A DNA stretch of 64,000 nt from assembly GCA_900470285.1 (NCBI GenBank), contig UCAG01000004.1:1-64000 (forward strand). Direction: 5' to 3'. Both the position numbers and the translations under genes were made by a program. This DNA comes from Hyphomicrobiales bacterium (GTDB lineage: Bacteria; Pseudomonadota; Alphaproteobacteria; Rhizobiales; Rhizobiaceae). This document shows, piece by piece, positions 25,006-34,238 of the stretch; position 1 is the stretch's first letter; each line of letters opens with the position of its first letter. The notes under the pieces were generated by a model. That model did no database searches and was not told the DNA's origin. It saw only the letters and a list, made by a program, of their open reading frames with translations.

Positions 25006-26780
25006 TATTGCTCAATACGTTGTGCCAGTGACACGGTGAAAATACCCCACTGATCGATACGCTGTTCAATTTTGCGGAAGCCTGCGGCCTCAACCAGCTG
25101 ATCCATCTCGTTCTGCGTGCGGCGGCGCATCACCCATGCTTGTCCGCCACGATGGGATGTCAGGGCGCGGGCAATCATTTCCAGCTGCGGATGCCAAGGC
25201 TGGTTTGTATAGATCAGATAACCGCCACTCTGAACCGCCTGTGCCAGCCCTTCCAATGATTGTGCGATCTGGTCATTATCGGCAAACAGCTCATAAAGGC
25301 CGGAAACAATTGCGAGGTTGGGTGCCGTTTCTGTGTCTGTGCCAAGTGCGGCGAGCGCTTTGGTGTCGAAAGCATCACCCTCATGGAATTCGGCTTTGCC
25401 TGAGAGATTGCGCTCCGCAATCAGCTGACGACCGGCCAGTACGTTGATCGGTGAGTAATCCTGTAAACGTACGGAAGCAATTTCATCATCTTTGGTGGTG
25501 AGTGCATCCAGCACATAGCGTCCGTGACCGGCCGCAATGTCGAGAATACGTGCCGGTTTGCCGTCGTCCTGCAAACGGGTAACAGCCTGCCGGATCAGTT
25601 CTTCCAGATGAATTTTACGCTGGCGGATACCGCGCCAGCCAATGGCGTTGAGGAAAGTCTTGTCTGTATAACGGCCGCCGGGGCCTAAGCCCTTCACCTC
25701 ATTGCGATAAACGTAATCGAGCATGGAACCGGAATCGAAACCGGTGCGGATACCGGTTTTCAGCCCTTCCGAGAACAATGCGCCAATACGGATAGAAGCA
25801 CGGGTCATACCCCAATAAGCACCGCGTGGACTGGTAATGGACAGAGGGGTAGCCAGACGGTCAGCTTCATCACGGGTAAAGCCCTGAATATGAGCTTCAA
25901 GCAGCGCATTTTGTTGCGGTTTTTTGGCGAATTGCTGCTCAATGAAAGGCCGGATTTTGGCAAAAGCCAGTGCGCGGTCACGCTCGCCCAATGTGTCGTG
26001 ATAGAAACCTTTAAGCACATGGCGCTCTTTAACCGGGCCCGCGAGATTTTCATAGAAACGATGTTGCGGTGTATCACGCACTACCCAGTCACGACCGGAA
26101 ATCAGTACCTGTGTCGGCGTGGTAATTGCACGGGCATCGCGCACAATACGGTCTGCATTTTCGTAGAGTTCCAGCAGAATATTGGAGGCAATCGGGCGGG
26201 TAATCAGCGGGTCATTTTCAAAGGATTCAATCCGCTCTTTATCATGAGTGAGAAAACGGGCTTTGACATAGGAATTGACGAAGAATGTGCCTTTGAGCTT
26301 CTGCCAGAGCCAGATGCCTTCTTTGGCCAGCGGTACATAAAGTTTAACGTCAAAGGCCGGTGCAGCCAGCACCATGGCGCGGATCGGCGGCGCATAATCA
26401 TGCACCCATGTGGCACCGATAACTGCGCCGACACTTTGCGCAATCAGCGCCATGTCTTGTAATGCAAAGCCGTCTGTCTCGGTGATATGGCGGGCAAAGC
26501 AATCAAGGTCGCGCACCGTGGTTGCAAAGGAAGGCGAATAGCCGCGCTGTCCTTGTGTAAGGCCGTGACCACGAGCGTCCCATGCATAGAAGCTGTAATT
26601 GTCCAGCCCGAGTTCTTCGACAATATGCGCGACACGGCCGCTATGTTCATGCCCGCGATGCAACAGAATGATGGCGCCTTCCGGCTTTTCGCTCAAAGCT
26701 GGCCAGTAGCGGAAAAAGATTTCCTGCCGGTCATGGCTGATAAAATGCCGCTCAGTGCAATCGCGTTTTACCGAAGTCAT
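25005..26780 (-). CDS. ynbC: Alpha/beta hydrolase-SAM methyltransferase fusion (YnbC-like)
   Basis: A 591-residue bifunctional protein. The N-terminal monoacylglycerol-lipase-like domain has LLHRGHEHSGR and a nucleophile elbow AQSVGA (Ser about 116); the C-terminal domain has a Rossmann methyltransferase motif I, ILDIAAGHGRY, around residue 405. It could cleave an ester lipid and methylate the product or headgroup. The start at 26780 (MTSVKRDCTERHF) has ACAGG upstream and matches the E. coli YnbC beginning; the longer reading would start at TTG. It is the first gene of the minus-strand lipid operon and is divergent from the ynbA-like gene. Confidence 0.88.
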   Translation of the reverse strand: MTSVKRDCTERHFISHDRQEIFFRYWPALSEKPEGAIILLHRGHEHSGRVAHIVEELGLDNYSFYAWDARGHGLTQGQRGYSPSFATTVRDLDCFARHITETDGFALQDMALIAQSVGAVIGATWVHDYAPPIRAMVLAAPAFDVKLYVPLAKEGIWLWQKLKGTFFVNSYVKARFLTHDKERIESFENDPLITRPIASNILLELYENADRIVRDARAITTPTQVLISGRDWVVRDTPQHRFYENLAGPVKERHVLKGFYHDTLGERDRALAFAKIRPFIEQQFAKKPQQNALLEAHIQGFTRDEADRLATPLSITSPRGAYWGMTRASIRIGALFSEGLKTGIRTGFDSGSMLDYVYRNEVKGLGPGGRYTDKTFLNAIGWRGIRQRKIHLEELIRQAVTRLQDDGKPARILDIAAGHGRYVLDALTTKDDEIASVRLQDYSPINVLAGRQLIAERNLSGKAEFHEGDAFDTKALAALGTDTETAPNLAIVSGLYELFADNDQIAQSLEGLAQAVQSGGYLIYTNQPWHPQLEMIARALTSHRGGQAWVMRRRTQNEMDQLVEAAGFRKIEQRIDQWGIFTVSLAQRIEQ

Positions 26781-26856
26781 AGGCCTGTCTTTCATATGGC
26801 GATACAAGAATATAGATGTTGTTTTGCTATTTATTGTAAGTCTTTTAGACTAAACG

Positions 26857-27498
26857 ATGTTTAAGAAAAATGATTTTGCAAAGAGTTATACCGTGTCTGT
26901 TTATCAGCTTAAGAGCCGTTTTCAGGATTTATTACGTCCGCTGGTCAGCCGATTGGCACAGTGGGGTGTGACCGCCAATCAGATGACTATTGCGACTATG
27001 CTGATCTCTGTAGCGATCGGCTCATGGCTGGTGATTGTTGAAACCAAGGTATGGTTCTGGCTTATTCCCGTATGGCTGTTCATCCGAATGGCGATGAATG
27101 CCATCGACGGGATGCTGGCGCGCGAATTTAACCAGCAAAGCGCTCTGGGTGCCTACCTCAACGAGCTTGGTGATCTTGTCTCTGATATTGCACTGTTTGC
27201 ACCGTTTCTGTGGGTTGCGCCATTTCAGCCGCATTGGATGGGGCTGATTATTGTGCTGGCTTTGCTCACCGAATTTGCCGGATTGATGGGTCTGAGTGTC
27301 GGGGCATCGCGGCGCTATGACGGGCCGATGGGCAAAAGCGACCGCGCCTTGTTGTTCAGTATCCTCGGCGGATGGCTGGCCGTTGACGGCTTTCTGCCGC
27401 AATGGATGGTCTGGTTGCAGCCGCTGCTGATCGCCCTGTTAGTGTGGACGATTTTCAACCGTATTCGCAGAGGTTTAGCAGAGGCAGCAAAGGGCTGA
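26857..27498 (+). CDS. ynbA: CDP-alcohol phosphatidyltransferase-family protein (YnbA-like)
   Basis: A 213-residue membrane protein that should transfer a phosphatidyl group from CDP-diacylglycerol to an alcohol. The family motif is degenerate: N81-A-I-D84-G-M-L-A-R, then G98, N102 and D106, so the first and third Asp of the consensus are Asn. I recall the same Asn residues in E. coli YnbA, so this marks a subfamily. No strong ribosome site precedes the ATG at 26857; a GTG at 26893, giving MSVYQLKSRFQ, aligns better with the E. coli start. It is divergent from the ynbC-like gene. Confidence 0.85.
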   Translation: MFKKNDFAKSYTVSVYQLKSRFQDLLRPLVSRLAQWGVTANQMTIATMLISVAIGSWLVIVETKVWFWLIPVWLFIRMAMNAIDGMLAREFNQQSALGAYLNELGDLVSDIALFAPFLWVAPFQPHWMGLIIVLALLTEFAGLMGLSVGASRRYDGPMGKSDRALLFSILGGWLAVDGFLPQWMVWLQPLLIALLVWTIFNRIRRGLAEAAKG

Positions 27499-27504
27499 GA
27501 TTGC

Positions 27505-28665
27505 TCAGCCCTGTTTCTCACGCCAGTCACGCAGTCGGCTAATGGCAGTCTCCAGCGTATCAAGCTTTTTGGCGAAGCAAAAACGCACATGGCTGGTGAT
27601 ATTGCGCTCTGAATAGAAAGACGACACCGGTACCGGCGTTACACCGGCCTCGCGGGTGAGGCGCTGGCTAAAAGCGAGATCATCACCATCTTTGTCGAGA
27701 TCACTAATATCGGCAACCGCGAAATAAGTGGCAGGCGCAGAGGCAATGTTAAAACCGGCTTCACGCAGACCGGCATCGAGATAATTACGACGTTTAGCCA
27801 GTTCTTCCCGCAGGCCGGTGAAATAGCTGTCCGGCAAGTTGAGACCGACCGCTACCGCTGTCTGTAAGGCCGGTGGTGTGGTGAAGGTCATATATTGATG
27901 GACGCGGGAGATCACTTTCAGCAATTGTGCATCGGCGGTGATATAGCCAACCTTCCAGCCGGTGAGCGAAAAGCTTTTACCAGCAGAGCCGATCCGCACC
28001 ACACGGCCGCGGATTTCCGGCAGTGAAAACAGCGAGATATGTTTATTGTCATCAAAGGTCAGATGTTCATAAACTTCATCGGCGATAATGAAGAGGTTAT
28101 GCTTCACCGCCAGTTCCGCAATGAAATTCAGCTCCTCGCGGGTAAAGACCTTGCCGATCGGGTTCATCGGATTATTCACAACGATCATGCGCGTGCGCGG
28201 GGTAATCGCATCGCTCAGTGCTTGTAACGGCAATTCCCAATGGGGCGGTGCAAGACGCACCGGCACAACCACGCCACCGGCACGGCGGATCATCGGACTA
28301 TAGGAATCATAGGCTGGTTCCAGCACAATCACTTCATCGCCGGAATTAATCAGCGCGAAGAAACTATCGGCCAGCGCTTCCGTCGCACCGGAAGTTACCA
28401 AAATTTCTGTTTCCCAATCGGGATCAATATTGAAAAACCGGCGGGCATTGTCAGCCACAGCTTTGCGCAGGGCAGGAAGACCGAGCATTGGCGGATATTG
28501 ATGGGAACCGTTGTGCAGAGCATCTGTTGCAGCGGCAATCAGTTCCTGCGGCTCAAGCCCTTCCGGAAAACCCTGTCCGAGATTGATGGCGCCGGTTTCT
28601 GTGGCCAGTCTCGACATGATTTCAAAAACAGATATGCCGGATGCTGCGAAAACCGGATTGACCAT
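27505..28665 (-). CDS. PLP-dependent class I/II aminotransferase
   Basis: A 386-residue fold-type I aminotransferase. The PLP lysine lies in SAGKSFSLTGWKVGY (about residue 237), with the substrate Asn/Pro segment NNPMNPIGK and a C-terminal Arg in SHVRFCF. The overall pattern (INLGQGFPEG at 26-35) is that of the YbdL/kynurenine-methionine aminotransferase group. It uses a keto acid acceptor; the amino donor may be methionine or an aromatic amino acid. Its stop is six bases from the convergent ynbA-like stop. It may be cotranscribed after the LysR gene, 146 bases upstream. Confidence 0.88.
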   Translation of the reverse strand: MVNPVFAASGISVFEIMSRLATETGAINLGQGFPEGLEPQELIAAATDALHNGSHQYPPMLGLPALRKAVADNARRFFNIDPDWETEILVTSGATEALADSFFALINSGDEVIVLEPAYDSYSPMIRRAGGVVVPVRLAPPHWELPLQALSDAITPRTRMIVVNNPMNPIGKVFTREELNFIAELAVKHNLFIIADEVYEHLTFDDNKHISLFSLPEIRGRVVRIGSAGKSFSLTGWKVGYITADAQLLKVISRVHQYMTFTTPPALQTAVAVGLNLPDSYFTGLREELAKRRNYLDAGLREAGFNIASAPATYFAVADISDLDKDGDDLAFSQRLTREAGVTPVPVSSFYSERNITSHVRFCFAKKLDTLETAISRLRDWREKQG

Positions 28666-28811
28666 GATAATCCTCTTTGGTTCGAATTTGCCGTACTATA
28701 GAGTTCTGTTTTTAAACAGGAAAGCAGGCAAGTGCAGGAAAAACGACGCTGTTTGGTATTGCTTGCTCGGCGATGTCGTTTCTTGAGAATATTATCCTGA
28801 TACTGCAATGT

Positions 28812-29735
28812 TCATGTGCATAGATTACGCTGTCGCAGTGTTGCAACGCGTTCTTCAACGGCACTGACGATTGCTTGCACAAATTCTGCGCCAAGTGCAC
28901 CGCGGCGGATATCTTCCGGCTGCCAGACATTCACATAATAAGGGATAGAATGGCGGATCGGGCGGATCAGCAGATTTTGCCCTTCAAAGGCTAATGCGCT
29001 TAGCGGGTTGATAACGGATATGCCAATACCTGCTGTTACCAGAGAACCGATGGAGGACGCGGTGGTTGCCTCAATCATAAGTTTACGGCTGATACCGGCA
29101 TTGCTGAACCACTGATCGACCTGACGGCGATAGTAATCCTCATCGGAATAATAAATAAAGTTATGACCGGAGAATTGCTCAATATCGAGTATATCATAAT
29201 CCGCCAGCGGATGACCGGCAGGCATGATGCACAGAAGATCACCGGTATAAAGCTCGCGTGTTGCGGAGGCGCTGAGGGTAATATTGCCTTCTACCATGCC
29301 GACATCAAAGAATTTGCTCAACAGGTCGCGGGTGAGGGCGCTTTCTTCCAGAGAATGAATTTTCACAGACGCTTGCGGATGTTCGTTGAGAAACAGTTTG
29401 GTGGCCTGCGGAATAATCGCATGGGCATAGGCGGGCAGGCAGGCGACAGATACGCGTTGCAAATTATCGCCGCGAATAGCGCGTGCCGTACGGGCAATTT
29501 CTTCAATGCTGACAAAGGAGCGCTGCACAATCACGTTGAGCGCGGCAGCTTGTTGTGTCGGCTTCAGACGGCGGTTATCACGGTGAAATAGCGTAAAGCC
29601 GAGTGTTGCTTCCAGATCTTTCAGTTCGCGACTGATGGTTGGCTGCGAGGAGCCGAGATGGTCTGCCGTTTCAGTAACATTGAGGGTGTGCATCAGCGAC
29701 TGAAAAATTTCCAGCTGGCGGTGTGTCAGGCGCAT
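28812..29735 (-). CDS. LysR-family regulator, close to LysR proper
   Basis: A 307-residue regulator with an N-terminal helix-turn-helix (VTETADHLGSSQPTISRELKDLEATLGFTLF). The beginning and effector domain (LEIFQSLM, SVACLPAYAHAIIPQ, GIGISVINPLSALAF) resemble E. coli LysR, which activates lysA in response to diaminopimelate. It is divergent from a lysA-like gene across a 168-base gap, the classic LysR arrangement. The start at 29735 follows a strong GGGGAG. It probably senses diaminopimelate, lysine or an analogue and controls the lysA-dapF-transporter operon. Confidence 0.9.
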   Translation of the reverse strand: MRLTHRQLEIFQSLMHTLNVTETADHLGSSQPTISRELKDLEATLGFTLFHRDNRRLKPTQQAAALNVIVQRSFVSIEEIARTARAIRGDNLQRVSVACLPAYAHAIIPQATKLFLNEHPQASVKIHSLEESALTRDLLSKFFDVGMVEGNITLSASATRELYTGDLLCIMPAGHPLADYDILDIEQFSGHNFIYYSDEDYYRRQVDQWFSNAGISRKLMIEATTASSIGSLVTAGIGISVINPLSALAFEGQNLLIRPIRHSIPYYVNVWQPEDIRRGALGAEFVQAIVSAVEERVATLRQRNLCT

Positions 29736-29903
29736 AAAATCTCCCCTTTCGCAGCAAACCTTCCCAGTATTAAGCATATCGAAAATGAATAATAAAGAGA
29801 TTATTATGAATTTGACCGCAGATGGATGTCTGATAGCTTGATGTGAGTAATGATGAAGCGGTGTGTCCTGTGCGACCCTCCGCTTCGAGTGTTTGAGGGT
29901 AGA

Positions 29904-31181
29904 ATGACCACTGAGTTCTCACGTCCGCATGTTGCGCATTTCGGCTATAAAAACGGGGCTTTAAGCGTTGAAAACGTTGCTGTCTCTGCAATTGCAGAAA
30001 AATACGGCACGCCGTTTTATGTCTATTCGGCGGCTGCTGTGCGTGAACGTGTTGCCAGATTGCGTGCTGCGCTGAACGGACTCAATGTGCAGATCTGCTA
30101 TGCGGTGAAAGCCAATAACAACCTGTCGCTGTTGTCACTGCTGGTTGGTGAGGGCTGCGGCATGGATATTGTTTCCGGCGGTGAGATGCACCGCGCATTG
30201 GCGGCCGGTTCGCCTGCGGATAAAATCGTATTCTCCGGCGTTGGTAAAACCGATGAGGAAATTGCAGCGGCACTCAATGCCGGTGTGCATCAGTTGAATA
30301 TTGAATCCATCGAAGAGCTGGATGCGATTTCCCGTGTTGCCCGCCAGCTTGGCAAAGTGGCGACCGTTGTGCTGCGCATCAATCCTGATGTGGATGCGCT
30401 GACCCATCCGAAAATTACCACCGGCACCAGCAAGAACAAATTCGGCATTGCCTATGCTGATGCGCTGAATACTTATGCAGCCGCTTCTGCCCGTGAAGAA
30501 ATCAATGTGGTTGGTATTGCCGTTCATATCGGTTCGCAGATTACGGATGTGACGCCATATCGTCAGACTTTTGAGCGTCTGGCACAGCTGACGCGGGCTA
30601 TCCGTGCTAAAGGCCTGAGTATTTCCCGTCTTGATCTCGGTGGTGGCCTCGGCGTTTCCTATGATGGTTCTGCCGGTATTGATGTCGATGCCTATGCACA
30701 GACAATCCGCGATACACTTGGTGATATTGATTGCGAACTGACTATGGAGCCGGGTCGCTTCATCATTGCCGAAGCCGGTGCGCTGGTGACCAAAGTTCTC
30801 TATGGCAAAAATCAGGGGAATGCTAAGTTCTCTATTGTTGATGCGGCGATGAATGATCTGATGCGTCCTGCACTTTACGATGCCGTGCATCCGGTCTGGC
30901 CGGTGGGTGAACCGGCAGCAGATGCGGAAACTCTGCCGGTTAATCTGGTTGGCCCTGTTTGCGAAAGCTCGGATACATTCGGCGAATTCGACCGTTTGCC
31001 AGCACTGGAGCGTGGTGATCTGGTGATGCTTGGTGTTGCCGGCGCCTATGGTGCAACAATGTCTTCAACCTATAATGCGCGTCCGCTCATTCAGGAAGTG
31101 CTGGTTGAGGGCGATACATTCAGACTGGTTCGCCGTCAGTGGACGGTAGAAGATGCACTTATGCTGGAACGGGATCTCTAA
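29904..31181 (+). CDS. lysA: Diaminopimelate decarboxylase-family enzyme (LysA-like)
   Basis: A 425-residue fold-type III PLP decarboxylase. Visible are the PLP lysine in YAVKANNN, HIGSQI, the glycine loop LGGGLG and GPVCESSDTF, the catalytic Cys segment. LysA decarboxylates meso-diaminopimelate at its D-centre to give lysine; relatives act on D-lysine or D-ornithine. The start at 29904 has GAGGG upstream, and longer readings have no site. Its location beside a LysR gene, a divergent-motif DapF homologue and an amino-acid importer is unlike the usual argH-linked lysA of the group, so this may be a second copy with another substrate. Confidence 0.88.
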   Translation: MTTEFSRPHVAHFGYKNGALSVENVAVSAIAEKYGTPFYVYSAAAVRERVARLRAALNGLNVQICYAVKANNNLSLLSLLVGEGCGMDIVSGGEMHRALAAGSPADKIVFSGVGKTDEEIAAALNAGVHQLNIESIEELDAISRVARQLGKVATVVLRINPDVDALTHPKITTGTSKNKFGIAYADALNTYAAASAREEINVVGIAVHIGSQITDVTPYRQTFERLAQLTRAIRAKGLSISRLDLGGGLGVSYDGSAGIDVDAYAQTIRDTLGDIDCELTMEPGRFIIAEAGALVTKVLYGKNQGNAKFSIVDAAMNDLMRPALYDAVHPVWPVGEPAADAETLPVNLVGPVCESSDTFGEFDRLPALERGDLVMLGVAGAYGATMSSTYNARPLIQEVLVEGDTFRLVRRQWTVEDALMLERDL

Positions 31182-31244
31182 GATCCGGCCAGCATAAAGG
31201 GAACGGTTGGGAGGCCGTTTCCTGAGGTTGTCACTATTTGTTTT

Positions 31245-31292
31245 AAGCATTTTCCACCGCAAAACCGCTACATATTTTTGCTGGAAATGCTT
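31245..31292 (-). repeat. Palindromic repeat, family 2, single-palindrome copy
   Basis: AAGCATTTTCCA...CTGGAAATGCTT ends enclose GCAAAACCGC and TTTTTGC, an inverted copy of the first palindrome found at 33123 and 45023. It sits just before the dapF-like ribosome site. Confidence 0.75.
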
Positions 31293-31321
31293 GAAGGGAC
31301 AGCCCGAAGGGGAGGGGAAAT

Positions 31322-32236
31322 ATGAGGCCATATTCCGAAGCGGCACAAACAGGCGCAGCAGGAACTTTCTTCGTCAAGACCCACGGGCTGGGGAATGACT
31401 TTGTGCTTGTTGATGGTCGGGAAAATGTTTTCCGGCCGCAGGCAGCTCTGATTGCGCAGATTTGTGATCGTCATTGCGGCATTGGCGGCGATCAGTTACT
31501 GGTGTTGGAAATGCCGCAAAATGCCCGTGCTGATGTGCGGATGCGTATCTATAATGTGGATGGTATGGAGGCTCCGGCCTGTTTTAATGCCAGCCGTTGT
31601 GCCGCTTTTCTCTGGATGCAGGAAGCCGGCAAAAATTCCGTCATTTTAGAAACGCTCGGCGGGTTGATCGAAGCCCGTATGGCCGCGGCTGAAAACGGAC
31701 AGCCGCGTATCAGCCTGTATCTGGCGCCAGCTGTTACAGACTGGCAGGCTATTCCGCTGGCAGGGCCGCTTGCGAACCATGACGGGCACCTGAACCACGG
31801 CCTGTTGTCCGAGCCTTTTGCCGTCAGTATGGGAAATCCGCATCTGGTTTACTTCGTGCCAGATTTTGATGCTGTCGATGTGCCGCTTGAAGCCTCTGTG
31901 GTGCAAAACAGTACCTATTTGCCGGAACAAGCGAATATTGGTGTGGCTGAGTTGCTGCCGTCTGAAGGTGACGAGGCGCTGCTGAAACTGGTGGTTTATG
32001 AACGTCCCGGTATTCTCACTGAAGCCTGTGGCAGTGGCGCCTGTGCGGCGGCAGTTGCAGCGGTACGCAGCGGACGCACAAATCAGAAAAAATTCCGTGT
32101 TTTAATGCCGGGCGGGGCTTTACAGGTCGAGTTATGTGCTGATGATACAATTATCCTGACAGGGGATGTTGCTGTCGCATTTTACGGATTTCTGCCTGAG
32201 GAAGCATCAACAGAATTCAATAAGGATAACGCATAA
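31322..32236 (+). CDS. Diaminopimelate epimerase-family protein with altered CGNG loop
   Basis: A 304-residue member of the cofactor-independent DapF racemase/epimerase family. Conserved elements are GLGNDFVLVD at 22-31, GNPH at 171-174 and ACGSGAC at 235-241, holding the second catalytic Cys (236). The first Cys loop is CFNASRC (Cys87) where DapF has CGNGxRC, and the preceding NADGSE is NVDGMEA. Both Cys remain, so racemisation is possible, but the oxyanion loop change suggests a different substrate, for example another basic amino acid. A strong GGGAGGGG site supports the start. It lies in the lysA-ABC importer operon. Confidence 0.8.
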   Translation: MRPYSEAAQTGAAGTFFVKTHGLGNDFVLVDGRENVFRPQAALIAQICDRHCGIGGDQLLVLEMPQNARADVRMRIYNVDGMEAPACFNASRCAAFLWMQEAGKNSVILETLGGLIEARMAAAENGQPRISLYLAPAVTDWQAIPLAGPLANHDGHLNHGLLSEPFAVSMGNPHLVYFVPDFDAVDVPLEASVVQNSTYLPEQANIGVAELLPSEGDEALLKLVVYERPGILTEACGSGACAAAVAAVRSGRTNQKKFRVLMPGGALQVELCADDTIILTGDVAVAFYGFLPEEASTEFNKDNA

Positions 32237-32272
32237 TCGCCCGTTAGAGGCAACGTTAGTTCTGATTATTAC

Positions 32273-32361
32273 GCAGTTTCGGACGGATCGAAGCGGGATC
32301 AGAAATCAATTCGGTGAATTGATTTTCCCGCGAAGGCGGTATCCACTTTTCCTGAAACTGC
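32273..32361 (+). repeat. Nested inverted repeat between dapF-like and ABC genes
   Basis: Outer arms GCAGTTTC/GAAACTGC enclose a second perfect inverted repeat, AATCAATTC/GAATTGATT at 32304-32324. It could form a long stem in the transcript. Confidence 0.7.
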
Positions 32362-32376
32362 TTGAGAGGGGAGATA

Positions 32377-33123
32377 ATGACTTTTATATCAGTTGAGCAT
32401 GTCAGCAAGACCTATCCTGCGACCAGCAACGGCAAGGCTCACCGTGCACTGGGCGATGTTTCTTTTTCCGTAGAGAAGGGGGAGGTTCTGGTAATTATCG
32501 GCCCTTCCGGCTCTGGTAAAAGCACCTTGCTGCGTACGCTCAATGCGCTGGAAGCCATCGACAGCGGCACGATCACCGTCAATAATCTTGCAATTTCTGA
32601 TCCTAAAACCGACCTCAATCATGCGCGATCTGAAATCGGCATGGTGTTTCAGCATTTCAATTTGTTTCAGCATAAAACAGCGCTGGAAAATGTGGTTCTG
32701 CCGCAGACTGTGGTGCTGAAGCGCTCCAAGGCAGAGGCGCTGAAAATCGCACAGGATATGTTGACGCGTGTGGGTATTGCGGAACGTGCAGGACATTATC
32801 CGAGTCAGCTTTCCGGCGGGCAGCAGCAACGCGTGGCGATTGCCCGCGCTTTGGCGATGAACCCGAAAGTGATGCTGTTTGACGAGGCAACCTCGGCGCT
32901 TGATCCTGAAATGGTTGGCGGCATTCTAGATCTGATGAAAGAGCTGGCAAAATCCGGCATGACCATGGTGGTTGTCACCCACGAAATGGGCTTTGCCCGT
33001 GAGGTGGCTGATCGTGTGATTTTCATGGATGAAGGGCAAATTGTTGAAACCGGTACGCCGGATGTGCTGTTTTCAAAGCCGGCTCATCAGCGCACACAGC
33101 ATTTTCTCGAACAGGTACTTTAG
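32377..33123 (+). CDS. Polar amino-acid ABC transporter ATPase (GlnQ/HisP type)
   Basis: A 248-residue ATPase with Walker [10 protein letters not shown], signature LSGGQQQRV, Walker [15 protein letters not shown] and H-loop VTHEM, the pattern of the polar amino-acid uptake family. It energises the two permeases downstream. The start at 32377 (MTFISVEH) has a long GAGAGGGGAGA site; an ATG at 32362 lies in frame but before that site. It is followed by a family 2 repeat and then the binding-protein gene of the same system. Confidence 0.9.
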   Translation: MTFISVEHVSKTYPATSNGKAHRALGDVSFSVEKGEVLVIIGPSGSGKSTLLRTLNALEAIDSGTITVNNLAISDPKTDLNHARSEIGMVFQHFNLFQHKTALENVVLPQTVVLKRSKAEALKIAQDMLTRVGIAERAGHYPSQLSGGQQQRVAIARALAMNPKVMLFDEATSALDPEMVGGILDLMKELAKSGMTMVVVTHEMGFAREVADRVIFMDEGQIVETGTPDVLFSKPAHQRTQHFLEQVL

Positions 33124-33223
33124 AGCATTTCCAGCAAAAGTGTGAAGCGGTTTTGCGTTGGATAATGCATAAAAACAAAGAGATAGAGTGGTTCCAACAA
33201 TTCAGTCTTAACTGGAACCACTC
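33123..33223 (+). repeat. Composite double-palindrome repeat, family 2
   Basis: A first palindrome (GAGCATTTCC...GGATAATGC, with GCAAAAG and CGGTTTTGC inside) is followed by GAGTGGTTCC/GGAACCACTC at its right end. It begins inside the ATPase stop codon and matches 45023-45122 over its whole length. Confidence 0.85.
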
Positions 33224-33322
33224 TTAAGGAGCATGTGCAGACGTGGGAGGCGTCTGTTGAAAATTACGGAAATGAATGCCCGTAAATAAGGGTAAATCCA
33301 TATAATAGTGAGGAGAACATTA

Positions 33323-34132
33323 ATGAAATTTCTGAAAAAAATCGCTCTGTCTATCGGAATGCTGGCGGGTGTGGCCGCTATGTCTGTGGGTGCGGCAAGC
33401 ACCGCCAAAGCAGACATTATGGAAGAAATTCTGAAGCGTGGTGAGCTGCGTGTTGCCGTGCAAACGCAGGGTGCGCCGGTCAGCTTCATCAACAAAGACG
33501 GCAAGCAAACCGGTCTGGCTGTAGAACTTGCCCGTATGATGGGTGAGGATCTTGGTGTTAAAGTCGTGTTTCAGGATTATGACTGGAAAGGCCTTATTCC
33601 CGCATTGCTGGCAGGCAAAGTGGATATGATTGCCGCCGACATGACGCCGACGCCGCAGCGTGCGGCGCAGCTGCTTTTCTCCCGCCCGATGTTCTATGAG
33701 GAAACTGTCGCGGTAGTGAAGAATGATTCACCGCTGGCCAAATGGGAAGATCTCAATCAGGAAGGTCTGAATATCGGCTCCACACAGGCCAGTTCTTATA
33801 GTGAAGCCATCAAGAAGTTCATGCCAAAAGCAACGCTTAAAGAGTTCACCGGCGGTACTGCTGCTGTGGCACAGGCGCTGTCGGCCGGTCGTATTGATGC
33901 AACGGTTTCCGATCTCGGTAATGTCACCAACTTTGTCAATGAATTCGGTAATCTGAAAATTCTTGACGGCATTATTGTCAAAAACCCGCTGGCCTTTGCC
34001 GTGCGTCCTGATGAAGTGCATCTGAAGTTCTGGCTCGACAATTATGTTGAACTGATTAGCTCGGACAAGCGTCTGGATCAGATGGTCAATTACTGGTGGA
34101 ATACCACCGAATGGGAAAAAGACCACAAGTAA
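33323..34132 (+). CDS. Amino-acid ABC transporter substrate-binding protein
   Basis: A 269-residue periplasmic protein with a signal peptide (MKFLKKIALSIGMLAGVAAMSVGAASTAKA) and a family 3 binding fold (EILKRGELRVAVQTQGAPVSFINKDG, then KVDMIAADMTPTPQRA). It should bind a polar or basic amino acid and deliver it to the adjoining permeases. The start at 33323 follows AGGAGAAC. A hairpin separates it from the permease genes. Ligand identity is open; the LysA/DapF neighbours favour lysine, diaminopimelate, ornithine or their D-forms. Confidence 0.9.
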   Translation: MKFLKKIALSIGMLAGVAAMSVGAASTAKADIMEEILKRGELRVAVQTQGAPVSFINKDGKQTGLAVELARMMGEDLGVKVVFQDYDWKGLIPALLAGKVDMIAADMTPTPQRAAQLLFSRPMFYEETVAVVKNDSPLAKWEDLNQEGLNIGSTQASSYSEAIKKFMPKATLKEFTGGTAAVAQALSAGRIDATVSDLGNVTNFVNEFGNLKILDGIIVKNPLAFAVRPDEVHLKFWLDNYVELISSDKRLDQMVNYWWNTTEWEKDHK

Positions 34133-34142
34133 CAGAAGCCAT

Positions 34143-34171
34143 CTCCTGCCTGTCATTCAGGCGGGCAGGAG
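34143..34171 (+). terminator. Intercistronic hairpin after the binding-protein gene
   Basis: CTCCTGCC/GGCAGGAG arms, with an inner CCTG/CAGG, lie 10 bases beyond the binding-protein stop and before the permeases. There is no long T-run directly after it. Confidence 0.5.
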
Positions 34172-34238
34172 CCCTGCTGTTTTAAGTATTTTACGCCGGT
34201 ACAGATTACTTGCCTCGTAAAATATCCGGGACCGGATA

